Counted from the first letter of the stretch, positions 8,516 to 17,530 are shown. The stretch: 48,498 nt of DNA from Flavobacterium sp. (GCA_014377455.1 JACMPO010000122.1:1-48498), one strand, 5' to 3'. The notes: generated from the sequence alone by a model not told the origin. Translations and numbers: made by a program.

Positions 8516-8995
8516 ATGGAAATATTAATTAACTGTAGCATTGTTTTAGTCACTTTTATACTAACCGAATTTTCTGCTTGGGCAAATCACAAATACATCA
8601 TGCATGGCGTTATGTGGTATTTTCATGCCGATCATCACAAAAAAGACCATAAAAGTTGGTTTGAACGAAACGATTTGTTTTTTATCATTTATGCCGTCCC
8701 AAGTTGGTTACTCATAATGTTTGGAATGATGAATCAATATGCGTGGTACACCTGGGTTGGTTTTGGTATTTTACTTTATGGCTTAGCCTATTTTTTTGTA
8801 CATGACCTCATCATTCACCAGCGCTTTAAAGTTTTTACTAAAACAAAGAATGTATGTGTTTTGGCGTTGCGTCGTGCACATAAAATGCATCACAAAAACA
8901 TCGGAAAAGAGGGTGGTGAAAGTTTTGGAATGTTAATTATAAAGAAAAAATACATTCAAGCTGCTCTAAAACAGTCTAAAACTCAATATGCATAA
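8516..8995 (+). CDS. crtZ: Beta-carotene 3-hydroxylase CrtZ
   Basis: The product is a 159-residue membrane di-iron hydroxylase. The His clusters are all present: HKYIMH (25-30), HADHH (37-41), HDLIIH (96-101) and HKMHH (122-126), which bind the two irons in the fatty-acid hydroxylase superfamily. CrtZ puts a hydroxyl on C-3 of the beta ring. About four membrane helices surround the clusters. It is the third gene of a tightly packed operon with the CrtD-like and CruF-like genes, and this set matches the 3- and 1'-hydroxylation needed for saproxanthin and myxol. Confidence 0.9.
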   Translation: MEILINCSIVLVTFILTEFSAWANHKYIMHGVMWYFHADHHKKDHKSWFERNDLFFIIYAVPSWLLIMFGMMNQYAWYTWVGFGILLYGLAYFFVHDLIIHQRFKVFTKTKNVCVLALRRAHKMHHKNIGKEGGESFGMLIIKKKYIQAALKQSKTQYA

Positions 8996-9101
8996 CATCA
9001 ATGTGTAAGAAAAATATTTATATTTTACTTTAAATTTACACATTTGCTTTTGGTAATCGCATAGGTTTTTGCTTAGCTATTTTAAAAATTCAAACTATCA
9101 A

Positions 9102-10037
9102 ATGGAACATATAAAGGCTGTCAATTGCCCGATTTGTAAAACAACTGAAAGTACTTACTACATTTCTACCAATGCACTCATGCATCAGCCAAATAATGAG
9201 CTTTATATTTTTAATGTTTGCAATAATTGCGAAGCAGTATTTTTAACAAATCCCGTTACACCCGAAAAATTAGACCATTATTATACTGATAATTACTTAC
9301 CTTACCGAGGTTCTTCTGCATGGGGAAAGTACAGTTCTTTTGTGGTAAAAAGTCAGAAGAAACTGGATTTAAAGCGTGTCGATTTTGTAAAAAAAAACCT
9401 AAATGAAAATGCCCCAAATCTTAGTGTTTTAGATGTAGGATGTGGTAATCCGAGTTTTTTAGAAATTTTGCAACAATACTCAAAAGCAAATTGTACTGGA
9501 ATTGATTTTTCTGATTCAGGCTGGAAAGGTAAAAACTTTCTAAATTTAACTCTTAAAAAAGTTTCGATTGAAGATTTTGTTCCCGCAAAAAAATTTGATA
9601 TAATAACGCTTTGGCATTATTTAGAACATGATTACAACCCGGTTAAAACCATTGAAAAACTCTATAATTGTCTAAAACCAGGAGGGAAACTAATAATTGA
9701 AGTACCCGATTATAAAAGCATTACAGCAAAAATTCAAAAATCAAATTGGCAAGGATGGCATAGCCCAAGGCACATTTCATTAATGACTAAAAAAAGTTTT
9801 ACTCTTTTATTTCAAAAAGACAAATGGGAAATTAAAAGACATTTGCGATACGGAACCCTTGATGCGTTTACCCTTTGGTGGCTCGGTAGAATGGAAAAGA
9901 AAGGGATTGATTGGTCGGGAAATATGGCTAATCATTTTTGGATGCTTGTGCTTTTAAAAGTCGTTACGTTACCATTTTTTACATTTGAAAAACTATTTCC
10001 AATGGGCATACAAATAGTGGTGATTGAAAAAAAGTAA
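9102..10037 (+). CDS. Class I SAM-dependent methyltransferase with N-terminal Cys motifs
   Basis: The product has 311 residues from the ATG at 9102 (a TTG at 9069 is also in frame). The N-terminus has a zinc-ribbon-like pair CPIC (9-12) and CNNC (40-43). The Rossmann methyltransferase domain follows, with VLDVGCG as the SAM-binding motif I near 113 and LWHYLEHDYNP plus LKPGGKLIIEVPDY as later motifs. The C-terminus contains hydrophobic segments (MLVLLKVVTLPFF), suggesting membrane contact. The substrate is not known. Its place between crtZ and the crtA-like gene makes a carotenoid or lipid substrate possible, but this is context only. Confidence 0.75.
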   Translation: MEHIKAVNCPICKTTESTYYISTNALMHQPNNELYIFNVCNNCEAVFLTNPVTPEKLDHYYTDNYLPYRGSSAWGKYSSFVVKSQKKLDLKRVDFVKKNLNENAPNLSVLDVGCGNPSFLEILQQYSKANCTGIDFSDSGWKGKNFLNLTLKKVSIEDFVPAKKFDIITLWHYLEHDYNPVKTIEKLYNCLKPGGKLIIEVPDYKSITAKIQKSNWQGWHSPRHISLMTKKSFTLLFQKDKWEIKRHLRYGTLDAFTLWWLGRMEKKGIDWSGNMANHFWMLVLLKVVTLPFFTFEKLFPMGIQIVVIEKK

Positions 10038-10083
10038 TCTCGATTACACTCAAAAAATCCATTCAAAAATATAATACAAACTC

Positions 10084-10791
10084 ATGAGCCAAATAACCAC
10101 TTGTACTTTTTTTAAATTGGAGTCTTTTTCCAATAAACTTTGGGCATTTTCGCAAATGCAATTAGGTCACGCATCTTTCAAAAATATTGAAGGATTAGTG
10201 TTCTACAAACTCCTGGGCTCAGGTGCGGAAAATGGTTTTAGTTCAAAACCAAACTTTGGTACTTATGCCCTATTATGCATTTGGGAATCAGAAATACATG
10301 CTAGTCATTTTTTTGACGAAAATTCATTTTATAACAACTATAAATCTAGAAGCGCTGAATCATTCACCGTTTTTGCACACGCAGCAGAAGCTCACGGAAA
10401 ATGGGACGGCACACAACCTTTTGTTCCTCATGCCACTTTGGCTATAGATAAGCCTGTTATGGTTTTAACACGGGCAAGTATTCGGATTTCAAAATTGATT
10501 TCTTTTTGGAGAAAAGTGGGTCAAGTAAGTAAAAGTTTAGAGGATTATAATGGTTTAGCACTTTCAATTGGTGTTGGAGAATGGCCTTTAATCCAACAAG
10601 CTACTTTAAGCATATGGAAAACTCAAGCGGAGATGATTGATTATGCCTATAAAAATGAAAAACATAAAGAAGTTGTCCGTCTTACTAGAAAACTCAAGTG
10701 GTATAAAGAAGAACTATTTGCTAGATTTGTTCCCTATAAATTTTTAGGACAATGGAATGGTAAAAATGTGGATCATTTTTTAGAGGCATAA
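10084..10791 (+). CDS. CrtA-like carotenoid oxygenase (spheroidene monooxygenase family)
   Basis: The product has 235 residues. The match to CrtA runs along the whole length: LWAFSQMQL near 20, YKLLGSGAENGF, FGTYALLCIW, ESFTVFAHA, VMVLTRASIR, IGVGEWPLIQQATLSIW and KWYKEELFARF. Purple-bacterial CrtA makes 2-keto groups on spheroidene. A CrtA-related protein from a marine flavobacterium (strain P99-3) was reported, from memory, as a carotenoid 2-hydroxylase in myxol synthesis. The same role fits here given the CrtD-, CruF- and CrtZ-type genes upstream. It starts 46 bases after the methyltransferase. Family is confident; whether it makes a 2'-hydroxyl or a 2'-keto product is open. Confidence 0.8.
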   Translation: MSQITTCTFFKLESFSNKLWAFSQMQLGHASFKNIEGLVFYKLLGSGAENGFSSKPNFGTYALLCIWESEIHASHFFDENSFYNNYKSRSAESFTVFAHAAEAHGKWDGTQPFVPHATLAIDKPVMVLTRASIRISKLISFWRKVGQVSKSLEDYNGLALSIGVGEWPLIQQATLSIWKTQAEMIDYAYKNEKHKEVVRLTRKLKWYKEELFARFVPYKFLGQWNGKNVDHFLEA

Positions 10792-10970
10792 TTATATTTT
10801 CCAATCTTACCTTTAAGTAATCAATGTTTTTACACAATACTTGTTCTTTGCCAGATATTTTGTTGTCTAAAAATTAATATTTAAGTTGCTATTTTAATTT
10901 TTACTATTTTTTGTAACTTTTTCAGAAGGTATAACGTATAACTACTTGAACACTTTAATCAGTATATAAA

Positions 10971-11834
10971 ATGAGACAGTTAAAAATAACCAAGCAGGTA
11001 ACGAATCGTGAAACTGCTTCGCTAGATAAATATCTTCAAGAAATAGGTAAAGTAGATTTGATTACCGCTGATGAGGAAGTTGAATTGGCTCAAAAGATTA
11101 AGGCTGGTGATCAAAAAGCGTTAGAGAAACTTACAAAGGCGAATTTGCGTTTTGTGGTTTCGGTAGCGAAGCAGTATCAAAACCAGGGTTTGACGCTTCC
11201 GGATTTAATTAATGAAGGGAACTTAGGATTGATTAAGGCAGCACAACGATTTGATGAAACTCGTGGTTTTAAATTTATTTCGTATGCAGTTTGGTGGATT
11301 CGTCAATCTATACTACAAGCTTTGGCAGAGCAGTCTCGAATTGTGCGTTTGCCATTGAATAAAATTGGTTCTATCAATAAAATTAATAAAATGTATGCTT
11401 TGTTAGAGCAATCTAACGAACGTCCGCCAAGTGCTGAAGAAATTGCTAAGGAACTGGACATGACGGTGAATGATGTGAAAGAATCGATGAAGAATTCAGG
11501 TCGTCATTTATCAATGGATGCACCACTTGTGGAAGGTGAGGATTCGAATTTATATGACGTTTTACGATCTGGCGAATCTCCTAATCCTGATAGAGAATTG
11601 ATTCAAGAATCGTTGCGTACAGAGATTGAGCGATCGTTAGAAACTTTGACTCCTCGTGAAGCAGATGTGGTACGATTGTATTTTGGCCTTGGGGATCAAC
11701 ACCCTATGACTTTAGAGGAAATAGGCGAAACTTTTGATCTAACTCGTGAGCGTGTTAGACAAATTAAAGAAAAAGCAATTCGCAGATTAAAACATACGTC
11801 AAGAAGTAAAATATTGAAAACTTATTTAGGATAA
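10971..11834 (+). CDS. rpoD: Primary RNA polymerase sigma factor RpoD/SigA
   Basis: The product has 287 residues, the short form typical of Bacteroidota, lacking region 1.1 and the large non-conserved insert. Region 1.2 ([12 protein letters not shown]), region 2 ([40 protein letters not shown]), region 3 and region 4 with the helix-turn-helix [23 protein letters not shown] are intact. It directs transcription from the TAnnTTTG promoters seen in this window. The upstream 178 bases contain a TATTTTTTG string that could be its own -7 element with one extra T. A terminator follows at 11954. Confidence 0.96.
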   Translation: MRQLKITKQVTNRETASLDKYLQEIGKVDLITADEEVELAQKIKAGDQKALEKLTKANLRFVVSVAKQYQNQGLTLPDLINEGNLGLIKAAQRFDETRGFKFISYAVWWIRQSILQALAEQSRIVRLPLNKIGSINKINKMYALLEQSNERPPSAEEIAKELDMTVNDVKESMKNSGRHLSMDAPLVEGEDSNLYDVLRSGESPNPDRELIQESLRTEIERSLETLTPREADVVRLYFGLGDQHPMTLEEIGETFDLTRERVRQIKEKAIRRLKHTSRSKILKTYLG

Positions 11835-11836
11835 TA

Positions 11837-11901
11837 CTTCGACTGCGCTCTGTGTGACAAATGGTGAGCTTAATGTCACCTCGACTGCGCTCCGTGTGAC
11901 A
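11837..11901. repeat. Two 23-bp direct repeats around an inverted GTGACA/TGTCAC
   Basis: Copies at 11837-11859 and 11879-11901 share the core CGACTGCGCTC-GTGTGACA and differ at two bases. GTGACA at 11854-11859 can also pair with TGTCAC at 11874-11879. They lie just after the rpoD stop. They look like a dispersed intergenic repeat; a function is not evident. Confidence 0.7.
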
Positions 11902-11953
11902 CTATGAAAGTAACAACAGTCTGATTAACTGTTTGTTTTTTGATTGATGATTG

Positions 11954-11986
11954 AAACTCCGGCTGATTACCGGAGTTTTGTTTTTT
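11954..11986 (+). terminator. Rho-independent terminator after rpoD
   Basis: AAACTCCGG (11954-11962) pairs perfectly with CCGGAGTTT (11970-11978) over a seven-base loop, followed by TGTTTTTT. Confidence 0.85.
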
Positions 11987-12192
11987 GCATGGCAAACAAA
12001 ACTCCAGTCTGTTCGCTTCAATCGAGTTTCCGAAGTTTTGTTTTTTTAATCTGAACTCGTTTCAGATTAATTTGTGAAATTTAAGTTCTAAATAAAAAAT
12101 TGTGAACTTCTTGAAAATACTTTGTGCCTTTGTGGTTAAACTTTACCTTTACAACTTAATTAGATTGCTTCGTGCCTAGCAATGACAAAAAA

Positions 12193-12855
12193 ATGAAAAA
12201 CACACTAATTGCTCCCTCAGTTTTAGCAGCTGATTTTGCTAACTTGCAACGCGACATCGAAATGATTAACAATTCTGAAGCCGATTGGTTTCATATTGAT
12301 ATTATGGATGGTATTTTTGTGCCTAATATTTCTTTCGGAATGCCCGTTTTAGAAGCTATTTCAAAACACGCCAAAAAAACAATTGATGTGCATTTGATGA
12401 TTATTGATCCTGATAGATATATTAAGACTTTTGCCAATTTAGGTTCCAATATTCTTACTGTTCATTATGAAGCTTCTACGCATTTGCACCGAACTTTACA
12501 AGCCATCAAAGCAGAAGGAATGAAGGCTGGAGTTGCATTGAATCCACATACCAATTTGAGTTTGTTAGAAGATGTGATAAATGACATAGATATGGTTTGC
12601 ATCATGAGTGTAAATCCTGGATTTGGCGGACAATCATTCATTGAAAATACGTATTCTAAAATTGAAAGATTAAAAGATTTAATTATTAAAAAAAATGCAA
12701 AAACAATTATCGAAATTGATGGTGGCGTTACCAATAAAAATGCAGTGCAATTAGTTGAAGCTGGAGCTGATGTTTTGGTAGCGGGAAATTATGTTTTCAA
12801 AGCTGAAAATCCTACACTTACGATTAGCGATTTGAAGAAAATGACTTCAATTTAA
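12193..12855 (+). CDS. rpe: Ribulose-phosphate 3-epimerase
   Basis: The product has 220 residues from the ATG at 12193; a GTG at 12172 is in frame but would add seven residues unlike the family. Rpe interconverts ribulose-5-phosphate and xylulose-5-phosphate in the pentose phosphate pathway. The TIM-barrel signatures are present: IAPSVLAADFANL at the N-terminus, HIDIMDGIFVPNISFG, DVHLMI, MSVNPGFGGQ and IEIDGGV. The catalytic Asp residues sit in DIMDG and EIDGG. A dihydrouridine synthase gene follows 21 bases after the stop. Confidence 0.96.
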   Translation: MKNTLIAPSVLAADFANLQRDIEMINNSEADWFHIDIMDGIFVPNISFGMPVLEAISKHAKKTIDVHLMIIDPDRYIKTFANLGSNILTVHYEASTHLHRTLQAIKAEGMKAGVALNPHTNLSLLEDVINDIDMVCIMSVNPGFGGQSFIENTYSKIERLKDLIIKKNAKTIIEIDGGVTNKNAVQLVEAGADVLVAGNYVFKAENPTLTISDLKKMTSI

Positions 12856-12876
12856 ATTGTTAAGCATTTCTTATAA

Positions 12877-13821
12877 ATGAGTTATACCTTACTTTCATCG
12901 CCATTACAAGGATTTACCGATTTTCGTTTTCGGAATGCTCAAAATAAGATTTTTGGTGGCATTGATACTTTTTATTCACCTTACATTCGCTTAAACGGAA
13001 AACTCGTTGTAAAAGCATCTTATGAACGTGATTTGCTTCCTGAAAACAATAATACACTAGAATGCATTCCGCAAGTGATAACTAACGATGCAGATGAATT
13101 TCTATTTGTTGCAAAATATGTTCAAGAACTTGGTTACAAAGAATTGAACTGGAATTTAGGCTGTCCTTATCCGATGGTTACAAAATGTGGTATGGGTTCT
13201 GGGTTGATAAAAGAATCCGAAAAAATCAATTCAATTTTAAATAAAGTACATTCTGAATCGGATATCATAGTTTCTATGAAAATGCGATTGGGTTATGACA
13301 CAACAGAAGAAATTTTGGATGTTTTACCTATTTTGGATACTTATCCTATAAAAAATATTGCCATTCACGCTCGCATTGGAAAACAACTTTACAAAGGTGG
13401 CGTTCACTTAGAAGCATTTCAAAAATGTATTGATATTACAAAACATAAATTATATTACAACGGCGACATTACTTCGGTAACAAAATTTAGAGAAATACAA
13501 GAGCGTTTTCCAAGCATCGATCATTGGATGATCGGTAGAGGATTAATTGCTGATCCTTTTTTGCCAGGAATGATTAAGGAAAATACTTTAGAATATCCAA
13601 AAAATAAATTGGAATTGTTTAGTGACTTCCACGAAATGTTGTATCAAGGTTATAGTGAATCTTTATCTGGCGCAACTCATATTTTACTGAAAATGCACCA
13701 TCTTTGGGAATATTTTTCTGCTACTTTTGACAATCCACACAAAGTTGAAAAAAACATAAGAAAAGCTAAAAGCATTCGGAACTATGAGGAAACGGTTAAA
13801 GCTGTTTTTAGGAATGGGTGA
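12877..13821 (+). CDS. dus: tRNA-dihydrouridine synthase
   Basis: The product is a 314-residue FMN-dependent TIM-barrel enzyme that reduces uridine to dihydrouridine in tRNA. Family marks are SSPLQGFTDFRFR at the N-terminus, WNLGCPYPMVTKCGMGSGLI with the conserved Cys of the GCP motif, SMKMRLGYD, IAIHARIGKQLYKG and MIGRGLIADPFLPG. The C-terminal helical domain is present. By overall pattern it looks closest to the DusC-like branch common in Bacteroidota, but the subfamily and the modified tRNA position cannot be settled by eye. It lies directly behind rpe. Confidence 0.92.
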   Translation: MSYTLLSSPLQGFTDFRFRNAQNKIFGGIDTFYSPYIRLNGKLVVKASYERDLLPENNNTLECIPQVITNDADEFLFVAKYVQELGYKELNWNLGCPYPMVTKCGMGSGLIKESEKINSILNKVHSESDIIVSMKMRLGYDTTEEILDVLPILDTYPIKNIAIHARIGKQLYKGGVHLEAFQKCIDITKHKLYYNGDITSVTKFREIQERFPSIDHWMIGRGLIADPFLPGMIKENTLEYPKNKLELFSDFHEMLYQGYSESLSGATHILLKMHHLWEYFSATFDNPHKVEKNIRKAKSIRNYEETVKAVFRNG

Positions 13822-13992
13822 TTTATTTTAACCACGAATTACACAAATTTTCTCAAATTTATAATGTGTTTTTGTTTTAGTTTTTAGGTACTGATGTTGA
13901 AGGAATTTAAGAGTTTTAAAAAAATACTATGTTGTTTAATCACAAATTTTTAGAAAAAAAGTTTGATTTATTTTGTGGTACATCTTTTAAAT

Positions 13993-14814
13993 TTAGTGAT
14001 TCAGATTTAGCATTCTGCTAACGTTAGTATATAAATCAGGGAATTGTTGTTGAAATAAATTTGGTGTTTCAAAATAGTGTTCGATAATTACAGCCAAAAA
14101 CTCAAATTGATTTGTGTACGCATAAACTCTGAAATAATCAGAATTTATCAGTTTATTTCTGAAACTTTGATCTTCTAAAATTTCATTAATTTTCTTGAAT
14201 TGTTTAAGGAAAATTTGTGTGCTTTCATTTTCAATTTTTAAACTGTGATAATGCAAAAGGTGTGTAAATTCGTGTATTCCCAAATTTAAATTGTCGTTTT
14301 TTACATCTAAACCTAATAGGAAATCAGCCCACGAAAATACTACAGCTTTCATCATCGGATTAAATTCACCTTTATGATTCTCGTTATTAATGGTCGAAAA
14401 ATAATAATTAGGATAAATTAATATTGTTTGCAACTCTTCAAATAAAAAGTTTCTCATACCAAAGGTTAGCATCACAAATGTCGAAGACACTAATACCATA
14501 ACTTCATCGGTAATTAAAAAATCTTCTTTACTGATAAATTTATAGGTATCAAGAAAACAGCGAACTCTGTGTACAAAATATCGTTTTTTAGAGTCAGAGA
14601 GGGATTTATAAAAAGGGAAATTTTTTTCTAAAATATTTTGCTTGCCCTTATCTAATTTTTTAATATTGAGATAAAAGTGAACAAAAAATGGCTTGTTAAA
14701 TAACAAGCCATATACATATTCAAAAATAGTAAAAATGATGTCCAAAAAAAGAAAAATTATTAAAATAATCAACAAAATGGTGCCAATTACTATAAAAATT
14801 TGAATCATATACAT
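13993..14814 (-). CDS. MtfA-like zinc peptidase (family M90), membrane-anchored
   Basis: The product has 273 residues. Residues 3-33 form one or two membrane segments, absent from the soluble E. coli MtfA, so this is likely a membrane-bound form. The zinc motif HEFTH (181-185) is followed by EFLAVIIEHYFETP, which supplies the third ligand of the M90 family, and the C-terminal FPDLYTNVSRMLN also matches. MtfA in E. coli is a peptidase that binds the Mlc repressor; no such partner is implied here. A second ATG lies two codons in. It ends in a gene-poor gap beside the dus gene and faces it convergently. Confidence 0.8.
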   Translation of the reverse strand: MYMIQIFIVIGTILLIILIIFLFLDIIFTIFEYVYGLLFNKPFFVHFYLNIKKLDKGKQNILEKNFPFYKSLSDSKKRYFVHRVRCFLDTYKFISKEDFLITDEVMVLVSSTFVMLTFGMRNFLFEELQTILIYPNYYFSTINNENHKGEFNPMMKAVVFSWADFLLGLDVKNDNLNLGIHEFTHLLHYHSLKIENESTQIFLKQFKKINEILEDQSFRNKLINSDYFRVYAYTNQFEFLAVIIEHYFETPNLFQQQFPDLYTNVSRMLNLNH

Positions 14815-14822
14815 TTACATTG

Positions 14823-14896
14823 TGACCGCGAAGGGATTCGAACCCCCAACCCTCAGAGCCGAAATCTGATATTCTATCCAGTTGAACTACGCAGCC
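14823..14896 (-). tRNA. tRNA-Arg (anticodon UCG)
   Basis: Read on the minus strand, this 74-base sequence folds into a cloverleaf. The acceptor is GGCTGCG with CGCGGTC, the anticodon stem is TCAGA/TCTGA around the loop TTTCGGC, and the T-loop is TTCGAAT. Positions 34-36 are TCG, reading Arg codon CGA. The 3' CCA is not encoded. It lies eight bases upstream of the MtfA-like gene, and both are read on the minus strand. Confidence 0.93.
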
Positions 14897-14971
14897 ATTT
14901 TTTAGATTTTTAGACGACTTAGATTTTAATCTAAAAATTCTAACTTTCTAAAAAGTCTAACAATCTTATTT

Positions 14972-15421
14972 TTAAACTAATAACTTTTTTACTATTGCAG
15001 ATATTGTTTTCCCTTCAGCTTGTCCGCCAATTTGTGCTGAGGCTAATCCCATTACTTTTCCCATTGAGGCGATTCCGGATGCTCCAGTTTCAGAAATAAT
15101 TTTGGAAACTATTGCTTCTATTTCAACTTCTGAAAGTTGGGCTGGAAGAAATTTTTCGATAACTGCAATTTGAGCTAATTCAGGTTCAGCTAAATCTGGA
15201 CGATTTTGCGTAGTAAAAATACTAGCGCTGTCTTTGCGCATTTTTACAAGACGTTGTAAAATTTTGATTTCGTCTTCATTTGTTATCTCCTCTTTACTTC
15301 CAGAGGCAGTTTGTGCAAGCAAAATTTCTGATTTTATGGCACGTAATGCTTCTAAAGCCACTGTGTCTTTGGCTCTCATTGCATTTTTTATTTCGTCCAT
15401 TATCTTAACTGATAAACTCAT
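14972..15421 (-). CDS. GatB/YqeY domain protein
   Basis: The product has 149 residues. It is a stand-alone YqeY domain, the module found at the C-terminus of the amidotransferase subunit GatB. Family marks are MRAKDTVALEALRAIKSEI at the N-terminus, EITNEDEIKILQRLVKMRKDS, PAQLSEVEIEAIV and MGKVMGLASAQIGGQAEGK near the C-terminus. These proteins are thought to bind tRNA but their role is not established. It is transcribed behind ftsZ but separated from it by a terminator at 15480-15512. Confidence 0.9.
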   Translation of the reverse strand: MSLSVKIMDEIKNAMRAKDTVALEALRAIKSEILLAQTASGSKEEITNEDEIKILQRLVKMRKDSASIFTTQNRPDLAEPELAQIAVIEKFLPAQLSEVEIEAIVSKIISETGASGIASMGKVMGLASAQIGGQAEGKTISAIVKKLLV

Positions 15422-15479
15422 TTTAAGTTATGATTTAATACTAATTCTTTAATAATTTTTATGAAGTGCAAATATAGAT

Positions 15480-15512
15480 AAAAAACCCGAAAATTGAATG
15501 AATTTTCGGGTT
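15480..15512 (-). terminator. Rho-independent terminator of the dcw operon
   Basis: A perfect 12-bp stem (15484-15495 with 15501-15512) with a five-base loop is followed on the minus strand by six T residues. It lies 24 bases after the ftsZ stop. Confidence 0.88.
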
Positions 15513-15536
15513 ATACTTTATTGATTAAAAATAGAA

Positions 15537-17462
15537 TTAATCTACATTATCATGAAGAAATGAATTGTTGGAACGTAACTGAATATCGTCGTTACTGTCA
15601 GTTCCTAAAGACATTCTGGAATTATTATTTATATTTTGATTGCTCGTTAAATCAATTCCTAATCGTTTGTAAGCCGGTTCTTTTTCTAATTCATCAACTC
15701 GAGATGGATTGTTATGAAACTTATAATTAAATTCTTTTAACTTTCTTCTTCTTTCGTCAGCTCTTAATTTAAGTGTATCCTCAATTGTCATTTCTACTGG
15801 TGAAATATCATCAGAAAGTGTAGCATAAGTTGGAGATTTTGGTTCTTCAACTTTCATTGTAATATTTAATTCTGCTACTACTGGTTCTTCTGTTACTGCT
15901 GCTACTGGTTTGGAATTTATTAATTCATTTTCAACTTCCATATATTCTTCCAAAGAATATTTGATAACACCATTTTGATTGAGCTCGGTAACAGGTACAA
16001 ATTCGATATGTTCATTTACTTGTATGTCGCGAGTTTCATCTGATAAATCAAAAATAGTTTTATTGGCAACAGGTTTAACTTCTGGAGTTGAAAGTGGCAA
16101 ATCGAAAGTGAAGAGGTTTTGGAATTCATCTTTTACAACCTTTGTTTGATCAACTTTAATTTCATTAACAACAGGCGCTGTAAACTGGAAATCGATATCA
16201 TATAATGGTGATACAATTTCGAAAGTAACGTCTAAATTACGAATGAAGTGATTCATCGCTATTAGTTCATTTTCATTAATTTTATTTGAAATAGCAGCTG
16301 GAATTTCTTCATCAAGTAATTCAAAAACAATTTTCTCAGAACCATTATCAACTGCAATATCTGTTTTTGCTTGAAAAACATCAACTGCTCGTTGGGTTAA
16401 ATCGCGCACTAATTTTTGTTCATCTCCTAACGAATAAATGATTTTTTTAGGTTCGGTGTTTACAATCTCATTTTGTTGTTCTACATTAAAACCAGTAGCA
16501 ATTATAGTGACTGCGATAGCTTCGCCATGTGCTTCATCTTCTCCAACACCCATTATGATGTTAGCGTTATGACCAGCTTCAGCCTGAATGTGATCGTTAA
16601 TTTCTCCTATTTCATCAATCGTAATTTCATTAGTTCCAGAAACGATAAGCAACAATACGTTTTTGGCTCCAGAAATTTTATTATCATTTAATAATGGGGA
16701 ATCTAATGCTGAAATTATAGCTTCTTTAGCTCTGTTTTCGCCCGTTGCAAAAGCAGATCCCATAATTGCAGTACCGCTGTTTGCTAAAACTGTTTTGGCA
16801 TCTTTTAAATCAATATTTTGGGTATAATGATGCGTAATTACCTCTGCAATTCCACGAGATGCCGTAGCTAAAACTTCATCGGCTTTAGAAAAACCAGCTT
16901 TAAAGCCAAGGTTTCCATAAACTTCTCTTAATTTATTGTTGTTAATTACAATAAGCGAATCTACCTGTTTACGCAAACGCTCTACTCCTGCTAATGCTTG
17001 CTCGATTCGAACTTTCCCTTCAAAATGAAACGGAATAGTAACAATTCCTACAGTAAGAATATCTCTTTCCTTAGCAAGTTGAGCTATTACAGGTGCAGCA
17101 CCAGTTCCTGTTCCGCCACCCATTCCTGCAGTTATAAAAATCATTTTTGTATTTGAATCTAACATTTTTTCAATGTCAGCTATGCTTTCAATAGCAGATT
17201 GTTGTCCAACATCTGGATTTGCACCAGCACCTAAGCCTTCTGTTAAACTTACTCCTAATTGAATTTTATTAGGAACTGGACTGTTTTGCAATGCCTGAGA
17301 ATCAGTATTACAAACGATAAAGTCCACTCCTTTTATTCCTTGTTTAAACATGTGATTGATAGCATTGCTTCCGCCTCCACCAACACCAATTACTTTAATT
17401 ACATTAGATTGATTTTTTGGTAAATCAAATGTAAAGTTTCCAATTTCTGAGTTGCTTATCAT
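15537..17462 (-). CDS. ftsZ: Cell division GTPase FtsZ with long C-terminal extension
   Basis: The product has 641 residues, against about 380 for E. coli. FtsZ polymerises into the Z-ring at mid-cell. The tubulin signature GGGTGTG is at 115-121, with VIGVGGGGSNAI at 24-35 and the T7-loop region KADEVLATASRGI further on. The core ends near residue 335; the remaining ~300 residues are acidic, Asn/Glu-rich and low in structure, with short conserved-looking pieces such as DDIQLRSNNSFLHDNVD at the end. Long FtsZ tails are usual in flavobacteria. It is the last gene of the dcw operon, 68 bases after ftsA. Confidence 0.97.
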   Translation of the reverse strand: MISNSEIGNFTFDLPKNQSNVIKVIGVGGGGSNAINHMFKQGIKGVDFIVCNTDSQALQNSPVPNKIQLGVSLTEGLGAGANPDVGQQSAIESIADIEKMLDSNTKMIFITAGMGGGTGTGAAPVIAQLAKERDILTVGIVTIPFHFEGKVRIEQALAGVERLRKQVDSLIVINNNKLREVYGNLGFKAGFSKADEVLATASRGIAEVITHHYTQNIDLKDAKTVLANSGTAIMGSAFATGENRAKEAIISALDSPLLNDNKISGAKNVLLLIVSGTNEITIDEIGEINDHIQAEAGHNANIIMGVGEDEAHGEAIAVTIIATGFNVEQQNEIVNTEPKKIIYSLGDEQKLVRDLTQRAVDVFQAKTDIAVDNGSEKIVFELLDEEIPAAISNKINENELIAMNHFIRNLDVTFEIVSPLYDIDFQFTAPVVNEIKVDQTKVVKDEFQNLFTFDLPLSTPEVKPVANKTIFDLSDETRDIQVNEHIEFVPVTELNQNGVIKYSLEEYMEVENELINSKPVAAVTEEPVVAELNITMKVEEPKSPTYATLSDDISPVEMTIEDTLKLRADERRRKLKEFNYKFHNNPSRVDELEKEPAYKRLGIDLTSNQNINNNSRMSLGTDSNDDIQLRSNNSFLHDNVD

Positions 17463-17530
17463 ACTTTTTTGGTTTTATATTCTTTATTTTGTTTGTTTGT
17501 CTTAATTTTAAAAATAATCTGTTTAATTAT

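Larger units (their letters stand above)
11835..12192. other. Gene-free stretch between rpoD and rpe
   Basis: This 358-base stretch contains two near-identical 23-bp copies (11837-11859 and 11879-11901), a clear terminator (11954-11986), a weaker second T-rich hairpin near 12000-12047, an eight-bp hairpin at 12048-12068 and the phrases CTTTGTGCCTTTGTGG and ATTGCTTCGTGCC. I see no coding frame. Confidence 0.7.

Noticed and set aside
10223..10447. 74-residue frame inside the crtA-like gene
   Set aside because: Fully contained in a well-supported gene and without recognisable features.
12048..12068. Second strong terminator between rpoD and rpe
   Set aside because: The eight-bp hairpin is preceded, not followed, by a T-run on the plus strand.
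14919..14934. TTAGATTTTAATCTAA palindrome as terminator of the YqeY gene
   Set aside because: It lacks a T-run on the minus strand after the stem and is almost entirely A/T, so it cannot be told from chance.
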